DNA of 46,911 nucleotides from Ruminococcus sp. (GTDB taxonomy: Bacteria > Bacillota > Clostridia > Oscillospirales > Ruminococcaceae): positions 1 through 46,911 of the forward strand of contig SVNM01000007.1 of assembly GCA_015066875.1 (NCBI GenBank), in the 5' to 3' direction. Position numbers and translations under genes: made by a program. Shown piece by piece: positions 16,065-25,503 of the stretch (the stretch's first letter is position 1; each line of letters begins with the position of its first letter). Below the pieces are notes generated by a model. The model was not told the DNA's origin. It worked only from the letters and a program-made list of their open reading frames with translations, and searched no databases.

Positions 16065-16808
16065 ATGTTGAATTTAAAGGGTAAATGGGCACTTATCACA
16101 GGAGCAAGCCGAGGCTTGGGATATCTTTCTGCAATTTTAATGGCTCAGCAGGGAGTAAACCTTGTGCTCCACAGCAGAAATGCAGAGCACTGTGCAAAAG
16201 TTCTTGAGGAGGTTACAGCTCTCGGAGTAGAAGCATATGTTGTATCTGCAGAGCTTTCCGATCTTGACAGCGTTGAAGCAATGTGCAGTGAAATCGACTC
16301 AAAGGGAACTCCTGTTGAGATAATACTCAACAATGCAGGACTTCAGATCGCATACAGAGACGAATATCTTAAAACACCAGCATCTGACTATGATATAAGC
16401 TTCAAGGTAAATACAACAGCGCCGATGATGATCTGCTATCACTTCCTTCCTGAAATGGTTAAGAGAGGCTTTGGCAGAATTGTCAACACAACAAGCGGAA
16501 TAAACCTTGATCCTCAGCAGGCTGGATATTCTGCAGCAAAGGCTGCACTGAACAAGGTAACTATAGACCTTGGCTCTAAATATCAGGGAACAGATATAAC
16601 ACTTAATCTTGCTGATCCGGGCTGGTGCAGAACAGATCTTGGCGGAAGCTCGGCTCCTAACTCACCTGAAAGTGCACTTCCGGGAGTAGTGGTAGGTGCA
16701 TTTATCAATGACAAGAAGTCAGGAAGAATATTCTCTGCACAGGAATTCTCCGGAATGACACTTGAAGAAGCAGTAGCCAAGGCAGAGTCACAGGCTTCAC
16801 CGTACTGA
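16065..16808 (+). CDS. Short-chain dehydrogenase/reductase (SDR)
   Basis: This encodes 247 residues of a classical SDR. The NAD(P)-binding motif is TGASRGLG at 12-19, NNAG lies near 90, and the catalytic Ser-Tyr-Lys set is seen in TTSGI and YSAAK. After the active site the sequence continues LADPGWCRTDLGG, the usual cofactor-closing segment. Basic residues after the second strand (HSRN) suggest NADPH. The substrate is not evident. AAGGAGG lies before the start and folC follows after one base, so the two are cotranscribed. Confidence 0.88.
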   Translation: MLNLKGKWALITGASRGLGYLSAILMAQQGVNLVLHSRNAEHCAKVLEEVTALGVEAYVVSAELSDLDSVEAMCSEIDSKGTPVEIILNNAGLQIAYRDEYLKTPASDYDISFKVNTTAPMMICYHFLPEMVKRGFGRIVNTTSGINLDPQQAGYSAAKAALNKVTIDLGSKYQGTDITLNLADPGWCRTDLGGSSAPNSPESALPGVVVGAFINDKKSGRIFSAQEFSGMTLEEAVAKAESQASPY

Positions 16809-16809
16809 T

Positions 16810-18090
16810 ATGACATATAATGAATGTATGGACTTTATAGGCTCCTACAGTCGTCTGGGAGGGAAAATTACAGACCTTTCGCGTGCTCAGGAGCTTATGG
16901 AGCATATAGGAAATCCCGAAAAAAAGCTTAAATTTGTCCATATAGCAGGCACAAACGGCAAAGGCTCAACGCTGGAGTATATAGCAAATGCCCTGCAGTA
17001 TTCGGGGTACATGACAGGAAAATTCACCTCGCCTTACGTAACGCATTATACGGACAGAATACGTATTAATGACAGTGAGATCGATGAGGAGTCATTGGGG
17101 GAAATCTGTGAGTTTGTAGCGTCCAATGTGTCAGACAGAAAATACTCTCAGTTTGAGATAACAATGGCAATAGCGCTTCTGTGGTATGTAAGGGAGCAGT
17201 GCGACGTAGTTGTACTTGAAACGGGCATAGGCGGACTTCTTGACTCCACAAATGTTATACCGCCTCCGCTTCTGTCTGTTATCACTTCTGTTTCTCTTGA
17301 TCATACCGATATTCTGGGAGATACAGTAGAGAAAATAGCAGAGCAGAAGGCGGGGATAATAAAAAGCAGTTCAGCAGTTGTTCTTGCAAAGGATAATGCA
17401 GAGGTAACTGTTGAAGTAGTGAAGTCTGCTTGTGAAGAAAAAGGTGCTGAGTTTATAGAGCTTGAAAGCTGTATTCCTTATGCGGACGGCGGAATAATCT
17501 CACCGTTTATATACAAAAATGAGAAGTATGTACCTTCTATGCTTGGTATTCATCAGTATTACAATGCACAGACAGCTATAACAGCCTGTGTATATCTCAG
17601 AAGCAAGGGATTTGATGTTACTGACGAAGCAATAAAAAGGTCAATTGAAAAGACTTTTGTAAAGGCAAGACAGCAGTATATCGACGGCGAGCCTCCGATA
17701 ATCGTTGACGGAGGGCATAATATCTCAGGAATAGGAATGTTAATCAATGCTCTGAGGTATTTAAGCACAAGAAACAAAAAGATATATGCTGTAACAGGAA
17801 TGGTTGATTCAAAGGATTATATTCAGTGTCTCAAAAATTTATCTGTGCATATCGACAAGCTGTTTGCTGTTGATAATTTTGCAGTAAACTGTGTATCTGC
17901 TGAAACAATAACGGATATAGCGGGATTTTATACTGAGGCAGAAGCCTGCGAAAACATTTCAAAAGCTGTAGAGAAAGCAAAAGCACTTGCTCTTGAAAAC
18001 AACGGAGTAGTAGTCATCTGCGGTTCATTATATCTTGCAAGTGAGTACCTTAATATGATATGTAAGAAAAATAAAGTGGAAAACCACTAA
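16810..18090 (+). CDS. folC: Folylpolyglutamate/dihydrofolate synthase
   Basis: This encodes 426 residues of the Mur-ligase-like family that adds glutamate to folates, and in many bacteria to dihydropteroate. The ATP P-loop is GTNGKGS at 47-53, followed by TSPYVTHYTDRIRIND, the folate-loop region. VVLETGIGGLLDSTN, SLDHTDILGDT and DGGHN are the other conserved blocks. The ATG begins one base after the SDR stop with no clear Shine-Dalgarno, which suggests translational coupling. A short terminator overlaps the stop codon. FolC often follows valS in Clostridia and Bacilli; here two genes are inserted between them. Confidence 0.93.
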   Translation: MTYNECMDFIGSYSRLGGKITDLSRAQELMEHIGNPEKKLKFVHIAGTNGKGSTLEYIANALQYSGYMTGKFTSPYVTHYTDRIRINDSEIDEESLGEICEFVASNVSDRKYSQFEITMAIALLWYVREQCDVVVLETGIGGLLDSTNVIPPPLLSVITSVSLDHTDILGDTVEKIAEQKAGIIKSSSAVVLAKDNAEVTVEVVKSACEEKGAEFIELESCIPYADGGIISPFIYKNEKYVPSMLGIHQYYNAQTAITACVYLRSKGFDVTDEAIKRSIEKTFVKARQQYIDGEPPIIVDGGHNISGIGMLINALRYLSTRNKKIYAVTGMVDSKDYIQCLKNLSVHIDKLFAVDNFAVNCVSAETITDIAGFYTEAEACENISKAVEKAKALALENNGVVVICGSLYLASEYLNMICKKNKVENH

Positions 18091-18098
18091 TTTTTTTA
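18075..18098 (+). terminator. Short terminator overlapping the folC stop
   Basis: AGTGG (18075-18079) pairs with CCACT (18084-18088) around AAAA, followed by AA and seven T at 18091-18097. The stem is short but the T-tract is good. The right arm ends just before the TAA. Confidence 0.5.
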
Positions 18099-18146
18099 TG
18101 CATAGTAAAAAAATCTGCAAAACGTAAAAAATAGTTTAAAATTCTC

Positions 18147-18175
18147 TTGCAATGAGTGGATAATAGTGATATAAT
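18147..18175 (+). promoter_or_regulatory. Promoter of gdhA
   Basis: TTGCAA (18147-18152), 17 nt and TATAAT (18170-18175). The leader to the start codon is about 45 nt and ends in a strong AAAGGAGG site. Confidence 0.82.
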
Positions 18176-18200
18176 AATTTTTGAACTGCTGTAGCAGTAA

Positions 18201-19571
<1,371 letters not shown>

Positions 19572-19594
19572 TAGCATAAACTGAATAAAAATAA

Positions 19595-19622
19595 AACCAC
19601 CTATCTGATAGGTGGTTTTTTT
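19595..19622. terminator. Terminator after gdhA, probably bidirectional
   Basis: CCACCTAT (19597-19604) pairs with ATAGGTGG (19608-19615) around a 3-nt loop, followed by T's on the plus strand. On the minus strand it is followed by TTTTATTTTTATT and can serve the convergent dockerin gene. Confidence 0.9.
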
Positions 19623-19641
19623 ATGCTTATGAATTGTTTGT

Positions 19642-21003
19642 TCAACTCCAAGATGCATTGCCTGAGGTAGCCGAGTCAGCATAATAGCTGAGGATTTTTG
19701 CTGCATCTACAGTAGTGATAGAGCCGTCTTTATTTGTGTCGGCATTGTCGCATTGTTCAGGCTTAAGCAGAGATTCTGAATCCTCAGCACCTGTATTAAC
19801 ATCGGCATAATGAGAAAGTACGAGAGAAGCGTCTACAGGGGATACAGAGCCGTCAAGATTTACATCTCCCAGACCTGAAACATATGATATGGAGTAATTA
19901 TCAAGAGCAGTTGAAGAGCCGGCGGGATAAATAGAAATTACTGCGGTATCACTTTCAGAGAAAGCTGTTTCAAGATTTTCAGGCAAGGTTTTGCAACTCT
20001 GAGTAATATCAACCACATTGATTTCCGAGATACGCTCGTCATTTTCATCAAAAACGTTGGTCTGAGTTTTTATAGTAATAGTTACCTTAAGACCATCAAG
20101 ATTGATATTTCCTGTTTTGTCGTAATACACCGTTTTGCTTGGGAGAGAAACAAGCTCAATTTTAGCTTCCTCGTATAAAGCCTGAATTTCAATGTCTTCA
20201 GTTACTGATTCGGGAGTACTGTCCCAGCAGAGAAAACGTCTTTCGGTGAATTTGTCAAGGTGAGTATGTAAAAGCTCGGTGTCGATAGCCGAGTAATCTA
20301 TAAGCTCTCCTTCTTCGAGCTCAAGGGTACAAATAACCTCTTCCTTATCAAATCCATAAAAGGTGACTGAATGTTTATCAGGATCGGGCTCAACAGGAGT
20401 TTCTGTATCCTTGTAGGAGATTGTATAGGTAGTTATAGCAGTTGCAGAGCCCGCAGGATAAATAGAAACATCTGCGGTATCGCTTTCAGCAAAAGCGGTA
20501 TCAAGATCAGCTGGAACAGTCTCACAGCTCTCAGAAACATCAACAACATTAGTTTTGCAGATACGCTGACCATCATCGTCGAATTCAGCAGTCTGAGAAG
20601 TAATTGTAACAGTCACTGAGAGACCTGTAAGATCAATGGGACCTGTTTTTGTATCATAAGAAAGAAGATTGGGCAATGATACGAGATCGATACGAGCCTC
20701 CTCATACAGAGCATGAATATCCAGATCCTCTTCAGCAGTTTCGGGCATCTGATCCCAGCAAAGAAAACGTCTTTCCGTAACCTTATCAAGATGAGTATTT
20801 AAAGCGGAAGTATCAACAGCAGAGTAATCGATTGCCTCACCGTGCTCAATTTCAAAGGAAGCGAGTTCTTCGGATTTATCAAAGCTCCAGAAAGTAACAG
20901 TATGAGTTTCCTGTTCAGCAGATTCCGCGTAAACACTATTGAAGCAGTGAAAAGGAACGATTAAAACAGCTGTAATAACAGAAGCGAGTTTACGAATATT
21001 CAA
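19642..21003 (-). CDS. Secreted dockerin protein with duplicated module
   Basis: This encodes 453 residues from a TTG start at 21003; CCTCCT on the plus strand (21011-21016) gives AGGAGG 7 nt upstream. The signal peptide is about residues 1-27, ending VYAES. Two ungapped 164-residue repeats follow at about 34-197 and 211-374. Each joins an HxVTFxxFDKxE beta-rich half, with the invariant RRFLCWD, to an Ig-like half containing VSLP and GLxVT. A type I dockerin lies at about 376-446, with calcium loops starting DVNLDGSVS and DTNKDGSIT. No catalytic domain is recognised. It is likely displayed on a cohesin scaffold, with the repeats as spacers or binding modules. It is last in a three-gene minus-strand operon. 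Confidence 0.83.
   Translation of the reverse strand: MNIRKLASVITAVLIVPFHCFNSVYAESAEQETHTVTFWSFDKSEELASFEIEHGEAIDYSAVDTSALNTHLDKVTERRFLCWDQMPETAEEDLDIHALYEEARIDLVSLPNLLSYDTKTGPIDLTGLSVTVTITSQTAEFDDDGQRICKTNVVDVSESCETVPADLDTAFAESDTADVSIYPAGSATAITTYTISYKDTETPVEPDPDKHSVTFYGFDKEEVICTLELEEGELIDYSAIDTELLHTHLDKFTERRFLCWDSTPESVTEDIEIQALYEEAKIELVSLPSKTVYYDKTGNINLDGLKVTITIKTQTNVFDENDERISEINVVDITQSCKTLPENLETAFSESDTAVISIYPAGSSTALDNYSISYVSGLGDVNLDGSVSPVDASLVLSHYADVNTGAEDSESLLKPEQCDNADTNKDGSITTVDAAKILSYYADSATSGNASWS
19882..20373 (-). repeat. Module repeat B of the dockerin protein
   Basis: This 164-codon unit aligns without gaps to the unit at 20413-20904, and well over half of its residues look identical. 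Shared blocks include HLDK-TERRFLCWD, LYEEA, NVVD and SIYPAGS. It marks an internal duplication. Confidence 0.85.
20413..20904 (-). repeat. Module repeat A of the dockerin protein
   Basis: This is the first copy of the duplicated 164-codon module. The equal length without insertions, and similar DNA around the RRFLCWD block, suggest a fairly recent tandem duplication. Confidence 0.85.
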
Positions 21004-21014
21004 AATAAGACCTC

Positions 21015-21305
21015 CTAAAGATTTCTGTAAATAAACAATCTGCAATTCTTATGGATTTTCCTGCAAAGCTGAATATACTTATCGTAATCCATACGCAGAA
21101 GCATAAAATCAGCAGATATGAGAGCAGAGGAGTCACCTTCGTCATCATAGCAGAAAATGGCATAGAGTATAACCTCGTCCCAATCGATATCTTCAGCGAG
21201 CAATTGAGCAGAGTGAGAATACTCATCAAAGTATTCCTCAATAGTATCCAGAGGCCAGAAACCTGAAAAAGCAGAATTAATATACAAGTTAATATCATTC
21301 ATCAT
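21015..21305 (-). CDS. Small acidic protein of unknown function
   Basis: This encodes 96 residues with no recognised family. The protein is rich in Asp, Glu, Tyr and Ile, with an IDWDEVILYAIFCYDDEGDSS core. It has no signal peptide or obvious membrane segment, so it is probably cytoplasmic. Its ATG overlaps the stop of the upstream membrane protein (ATGA-type junction). Its stop lies within the Shine-Dalgarno region of the downstream dockerin gene. This tight packing is the main evidence that it is translated. A second ATG at 21302 is also possible. Confidence 0.65.
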   Translation of the reverse strand: MMNDINLYINSAFSGFWPLDTIEEYFDEYSHSAQLLAEDIDWDEVILYAIFCYDDEGDSSALISADFMLLRMDYDKYIQLCRKIHKNCRLFIYRNL

Positions 21306-21571
21306 AATGTTTCACCGGAAGAATCATCTTTTTTATCAGCGATTCTTTTTTTATAAGTAAAATAAGCAGTAGATGTAGATGTAACGATAAAGATGACAAC
21401 TCCTACAGCAAGAGTAATACCGTCTGTAGCGGTAAATCTTTTTTCTTTGGAGTCATCAGCTGTAACCTGAGTAGTTGAAGAAGTTTCATTATTGACTGCA
21501 AACGCAGAAAACGTAGAAGCAGTACCAAAGATAATAATAGCAGAACATAAAAGAGAAACTAAAAATTTCAT
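21302..21571 (-). CDS. Small exported single-pass membrane protein
   Basis: This encodes 89 residues. An N-terminal signal peptide (residues 1-25, ending FSAFAVNN) is followed by a short Ser/Thr-rich external stretch. A transmembrane helix at about 51-71 follows, containing GITLAVGVVIFIVTSTSTAYF, and then a basic, charged cytoplasmic tail. The likely topology is outside-in with a short tail. GAGGTG upstream suits ATG 21571 better than an in-frame GTG at 21580. It begins the operon with the 96-residue protein and the dockerin protein. No family is recognised. Confidence 0.7.
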   Translation of the reverse strand: MKFLVSLLCSAIIIFGTASTFSAFAVNNETSSTTQVTADDSKEKRFTATDGITLAVGVVIFIVTSTSTAYFTYKKRIADKKDDSSGETL

Positions 21572-21592
21572 TACAATCACACCTCACAGACA

Positions 21593-21621
21593 ATTATACC
21601 ACAAAAAAACTGAAATGTCTA
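21593..21621 (-). promoter_or_regulatory. Promoter of the small-protein/dockerin operon
   Basis: On the minus strand, TAGACA (21616-21621), 17 nt and TATAAT (21593-21598). It lies just after the terminator of the S1-domain gene, so the three-gene operon is independently transcribed. Confidence 0.8.
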
Positions 21622-21626
21622 CAAAG

Positions 21627-21652
21627 AAAAAAGTCACCTGAAAACAGGTGAC
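21627..21652 (-). terminator. Terminator of the S1-domain gene
   Basis: GTCACCTG and CAGGTGAC (21633-21640 with 21645-21652) form a perfect 8-bp stem with a 4-nt loop. On the minus strand it is followed by six T at 21627-21632. Confidence 0.9.
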
Positions 21653-21662
21653 AAAGATGGGG

Positions 21663-22583
21663 TTATGTGAAGTCGGTTTCTATAATACGCTGACAATTTT
21701 CGGGAGTATATCTCCATTTATCTATATGAGGTTCAGTGATGTAATATTTAGCAGATTGAAATTTTGGGTTTTCCTCGCAGACATCAACAATAACAAGCTT
21801 AACCTTCATTTTTTCGGGAATAAGAGCTTTTATAAAAACGCTTACCTGTTGTCCGGGAGAGATTCCGGGTTTAGGCTCAGCAAGACCTGCGAGATTAGGA
21901 GTAAGCTCAACGAAGATGCCGTATTCCTCGACAGAACGAACTATACCTGAAACAGTTTCTCCTGTGTTGAATTGTGAAGCGTTTTCGGTCCAGGTACCGA
22001 GGAGCTCCTTATGTGAAAGGAAAACGCGTCCGTTTTCAACGGATTTTACAATAGCTCTGATATTTTCGCCGACTCTGAATCTTTCTGATGGGTGAGAAAT
22101 TCTTGAAACTGAAATAAGGTCGATAGGAATCAGAGAAGAGACTCCACAGCATATATCCACAAAGCACCCGAACTGTTCAAGGTGAGTAACCTTAGAGTCA
22201 ATAATATCACCGCTTGAAAGTTGATTTATGTAATAAGCGGTACACTCTTCCTGTGCCAGCTTTCTTGAAAGAAAAGCACAGGAAGCACCGTCGATTATCT
22301 TGATATCGGTTACCTTGAAGCAGACGATTTTATTGACTCTTGATATGATAGCGATATCACGTGTCGAGCCGTCTTCGATACCGATAGCACCTTCACATCG
22401 CGGGATAATCCCCTTACCGCAGGGGAGATCGACAATAAGATTGTGGCTGTTATCGCAAACAGAGACACGTGCTTCAAGAGTGATGTTTTTTTCTTTAGCC
22501 TCAGCTAAAGCGTCAAAGGAAGAAATATACTTTTGATTAAGCTCAGTATTGAAGAGAGCGCCTTCAGGTTTATAACTATTCAT
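21663..22583 (-). CDS. S1-domain RNA-binding protein
   Basis: This encodes 306 residues with at least two S1 (OB-fold) domains. The first is at about 127-195, starting GDIIDSKVTHLEQFGCFVDI. The second is at about 207-270, starting GETVSGIVRSVEEYGIFVEL. The N-terminal third (about 40-110) looks like a further diverged S1-like barrel. Short S1-type proteins of this kind are common in Clostridia and are often annotated as ribosomal protein S1, although they are shorter than the six-domain form. It probably binds mRNA or the ribosome in the cytosol. GGAGG lies close before ATG, and a 115-residue gene precedes it on the same strand. Confidence 0.85.
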   Translation of the reverse strand: MNSYKPEGALFNTELNQKYISSFDALAEAKEKNITLEARVSVCDNSHNLIVDLPCGKGIIPRCEGAIGIEDGSTRDIAIISRVNKIVCFKVTDIKIIDGASCAFLSRKLAQEECTAYYINQLSSGDIIDSKVTHLEQFGCFVDICCGVSSLIPIDLISVSRISHPSERFRVGENIRAIVKSVENGRVFLSHKELLGTWTENASQFNTGETVSGIVRSVEEYGIFVELTPNLAGLAEPKPGISPGQQVSVFIKALIPEKMKVKLVIVDVCEENPKFQSAKYYITEPHIDKWRYTPENCQRIIETDFT

Positions 22584-22660
22584 TTTTACCTCCGAAATTA
22601 CATATCCAAAATTCTATATTCAATATTATGAAGCGAAGGGTAAAAATATACCGAGAAAAA

Positions 22661-23008
22661 TCAGGAATGGATTTTCAAAGCGCCCATAGCGCTCAGCAGA
22701 GCCTTTACATTGTTTTTCTGAGAGGAATCGCATATAACAAAGGCTCTTGTTTTTCTGCTTCTGAGGGGTTCTTCGATGACATCTTCAGATGCAGGAGACT
22801 CCATAACAGCTGTTAGATATACCTGTGCGGTAACAGCAGTAGGTATAACGGTATAAATATTACCCTTTCGGAGTCTTTCTGCATAATCAGATGTTTTGTT
22901 ATAGAAAATGTTTGCAGAGTGTATTTCCGGAAGAGACTCCTTGACTCTTTTCAAAGCAAGCTCTGCAATATCGGGGTTTTCAAATTCAGCGGAAATTCTT
23001 ATAATCAT
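22661..23008 (-). CDS. Conserved-looking hypothetical protein, 115 aa
   Basis: This encodes 115 residues of unrecognised family, with no signal peptide or membrane helix. The N-terminus MIIRISAEFENPDIAELALKRVKES looks like a beta-alpha unit of a ferredoxin-like fold. The second half has SRKTRAFVICDSSQKNNVKALLSAMGA, again strand-helix. AAAGGA lies 7 nt before ATG. It is 77 bases upstream of the S1-domain gene on the same strand and may be cotranscribed with it. Confidence 0.65.
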   Translation of the reverse strand: MIIRISAEFENPDIAELALKRVKESLPEIHSANIFYNKTSDYAERLRKGNIYTVIPTAVTAQVYLTAVMESPASEDVIEEPLRSRKTRAFVICDSSQKNNVKALLSAMGALKIHS

Positions 23009-23104
23009 TAGTGTATCCTTTCAGATTATTGGTCGAGTTTTATATGTTTTGATATTGGTTTTTATTATTTTTCCACAAAACGAAAAAAATATACCGCAAA
23101 AATA

Positions 23105-23133
23105 TTGATTTGAGAAGTGAATTGGGGTATAAT
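23105..23133 (+). promoter_or_regulatory. Promoter of the DUF951-prfA operon
   Basis: TTGATT (23105-23110), 17 nt and TATAAT (23128-23133). The transcript would start near 23140, about 38 nt before the DUF951 start codon. Confidence 0.82.
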
Positions 23134-23177
23134 GTAATATGCACGATTTTCGTAATAATTCATTGAGGAGGCGTATT

Positions 23178-23366
23178 ATGGATATCAGACCGGGCGATAT
23201 TTTAACAATGAAAAAAAATCATCCATGCGGTTCAAACGAAATGTTTGTAATACGTGCCGGAATGGATTTCAGATTAAGGTGTACCAATTGCTCAAGAGAG
23301 TTTATGGTGCCGAGAAATAAGATCGAAAAGAGCATCAAGAAAATTACCAGAAGTGATGAGGGATAG
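23178..23366 (+). CDS. DUF951 family protein
   Basis: This encodes 62 residues starting MDIRPGDILTMKKNHPCGSNEM, the hallmark of the DUF951 family found across Firmicutes. A later CTNC motif together with the earlier Cys could bind a metal. A lysine-rich C-terminus follows. The function is unknown. GAGGAGG lies 6 nt before ATG 23178. An upstream ATG at 23139 lies at the predicted transcription start and is rejected. It heads an operon with prfA, tsaC and coaE, which hints at a translation-linked role, but that is inference. Confidence 0.9.
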   Translation: MDIRPGDILTMKKNHPCGSNEMFVIRAGMDFRLRCTNCSREFMVPRNKIEKSIKKITRSDEG

Positions 23367-23412
23367 CGTTAAAGCAGTTTTCATTAAATTAAAATTTAAG
23401 GAGAAATGATTT

Positions 23413-24486
23413 ATGTTTGAAAAACTTGCTTTAATGGAAGAAAAATACGAGGAAATAAGCAATAAGCTTTCTGATCCTGATGTTGTCAACGATAATAAAT
23501 TATACACTCAGTTAATGCGAGAGTTCAAGAATATGACTCCTATTATTGAGAAATATCGTGAGTATAAAGCTGTAAGTGATAATTATTCAGAGGCTAAGGA
23601 GCTTCTTGACAACGGCGGACTTGATAAGGACTTCAAGGAAATGGTTCAGGCAGAATACGATGAAGCAAAGGAAGGGCTTGAGCGTATTTCCGAGGAATTG
23701 AAGATACTTCTGCTTCCCAAGGACCCCAACGACGATAAAAACGTAATTATCGAAATCAGAGGCGGAGCAGGCGGTGAGGAAGCTTCACTGTTTGCAAATT
23801 CATTATATAGAATGTACACAATGTATGCAGAGGCAAGAGGCTGGAAACAGGAAATACTCAATGCCAACGATACAGAGCTCGGTGGCTTCAAGGAAATAAG
23901 CTTTCTTATTGAAGGCGACGGAGCTTACTCAAGACTTAAATATGAAAGCGGAGTACATCGTGTACAGCGAGTGCCCGAAACAGAATCCCAGGGCAGAATT
24001 CATACCTCAACAGTAACTGTTGCAGTTCTTGTAGAGGCTGATGATGTAGAGCTTGAGATTAATCCCACAGATTTAAAAATAGACTATTTCCGTGCCAGCG
24101 GTGCGGGCGGACAGCACATAAATAAAACAGAATCAGCTGTTCGTATAACACATCTTCCCACGAATGTGGTGGTAGAGTGTCAGGACGAAAGAAGCCAGCA
24201 TAAGAATAAGGATAAAGCAATGAAAATTCTCCGTTCGAGACTTTATGAGGCTCTTCAGGAGGAGCAGAATGCTAAAATTGCTTCAGAGAGAAAAATGCAG
24301 GTAGGAACAGGAGACCGTTCAGAACGAATAAGAACATACAATTATCCTCAGGGACGTCTTACAGATCACAGAATAGGACTTACAATATACCGTCTTGAGG
24401 ATATTCTAAACGGAAATCTTGACGAGGTGTTTGATGCGCTTGCAACAGCCGATCAGGCTGCAAAGCTTGCAAATCAGGAAGCATAA
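23413..24486 (+). CDS. prfA: Peptide chain release factor 1
   Basis: This encodes 357 residues of the class I release factor that reads UAA and UAG and releases the finished peptide. The catalytic GGQ motif is at 232-234 in [19 protein letters not shown]. The codon-recognition domain includes the RVPETES segment, with the PxT-type motif of RF1 (PET). AAGGAG precedes ATG. No prmC methyltransferase gene, which often follows prfA, is next to it here; tsaC follows after 3 bases. Confidence 0.96.
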   Translation: MFEKLALMEEKYEEISNKLSDPDVVNDNKLYTQLMREFKNMTPIIEKYREYKAVSDNYSEAKELLDNGGLDKDFKEMVQAEYDEAKEGLERISEELKILLLPKDPNDDKNVIIEIRGGAGGEEASLFANSLYRMYTMYAEARGWKQEILNANDTELGGFKEISFLIEGDGAYSRLKYESGVHRVQRVPETESQGRIHTSTVTVAVLVEADDVELEINPTDLKIDYFRASGAGGQHINKTESAVRITHLPTNVVVECQDERSQHKNKDKAMKILRSRLYEALQEEQNAKIASERKMQVGTGDRSERIRTYNYPQGRLTDHRIGLTIYRLEDILNGNLDEVFDALATADQAAKLANQEA

Positions 24487-24489
24487 TTT

Positions 24490-25503
24490 ATGGAAACTAT
24501 ATTATTTAATGATTCACCGGAGGATTTATATAAAGCTGCAGAGCTCATAAAAAACGGTGAGATAGTAGGAATTCCTACAGAGACAGTTTACGGACTGGGT
24601 GCAGACGCTTCAAATGAAGATGCTGTACGCAAGATATTCACAGCAAAGGGCAGACCGGCAGATAATCCTTTGATAGTTCATCTGGCAGATTTTAACGATG
24701 CTGTGAAATACACATCACATATACCTGAAATTGCATATAAACTTGCAGATGAGTTTTGTCCCGGACCGCTTACAATTATTTTGCCCAAAAACGATAAGAT
24801 ACCTTCTGTTACTTCAGGTGGACTTGATACTGTTGGAATAAGAGTACCCGCTCACCCTGTAATGAGAAGGATTATTGAAATTTCTGGTTGTCCTATAGCA
24901 GCTCCTTCAGCTAATACATCGGGATATCCAAGTCCTACAACAGCATCTCACGTTATGTACGATATGAGTGGTAAGATATCAGCTGTGGTAGACGGTGGAC
25001 AGTCTGAATTCGGACTTGAATCAACTGTTATATCAATAGAAAATGAAGATACAGTAAGAATTCTTCGTCCGGGCTGTGTAACAAGTGAGCATCTCAGCAG
25101 AATTTGCAGGAATGTAATAATTGATAAAGCAATACTGAAAGAGGTAGAGGCAGGAGAAACTGTAAGCTCGCCGGGTATGAAGTACAAGCACTATTCACCT
25201 CAGGCAGATATTGTTCTTTTAGAGGGTGCTATAGAAGCATTTACTGAATATGTAGGCAGAAATTACGGAGATGATGTTTACGGACTCATTTTTGATACTG
25301 ACGCGGAAAGTTTCCCATACAGATATCTGACATACGGAAGCAATGACAGTCAGTTGGCTCATAATATTTTTTCAAAGTTGCGTGAGCTTGACGAAATGGG
25401 CGCTAAAAAAGTTTTTGTGAGAGCTCCTTCAAAAGAGGGTGTGGGTCTTGCAGTATATAACCGTCTTATAAGAGCGGCAGGATTTGAGGTGATAAGGATA
25501 TGA
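24490..25503 (+). CDS. tsaC: Threonylcarbamoyl-AMP synthase (Sua5 type)
   Basis: This encodes 337 residues. It makes threonylcarbamoyl-AMP from threonine, bicarbonate and ATP for the t6A modification of tRNAs that read ANN codons. The YrdC-like domain (residues about 10-200) shows IPTETVYGLGADA, the KGRPADNPL motif, and SANTSGYPSPT. A linker containing SPGMKYKHYSP leads to the C-terminal Sua5 domain, so this is the long form. It overlaps coaE by 4 bases, which indicates translational coupling. Confidence 0.94.
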   Translation: METILFNDSPEDLYKAAELIKNGEIVGIPTETVYGLGADASNEDAVRKIFTAKGRPADNPLIVHLADFNDAVKYTSHIPEIAYKLADEFCPGPLTIILPKNDKIPSVTSGGLDTVGIRVPAHPVMRRIIEISGCPIAAPSANTSGYPSPTTASHVMYDMSGKISAVVDGGQSEFGLESTVISIENEDTVRILRPGCVTSEHLSRICRNVIIDKAILKEVEAGETVSSPGMKYKHYSPQADIVLLEGAIEAFTEYVGRNYGDDVYGLIFDTDAESFPYRYLTYGSNDSQLAHNIFSKLRELDEMGAKKVFVRAPSKEGVGLAVYNRLIRAAGFEVIRI

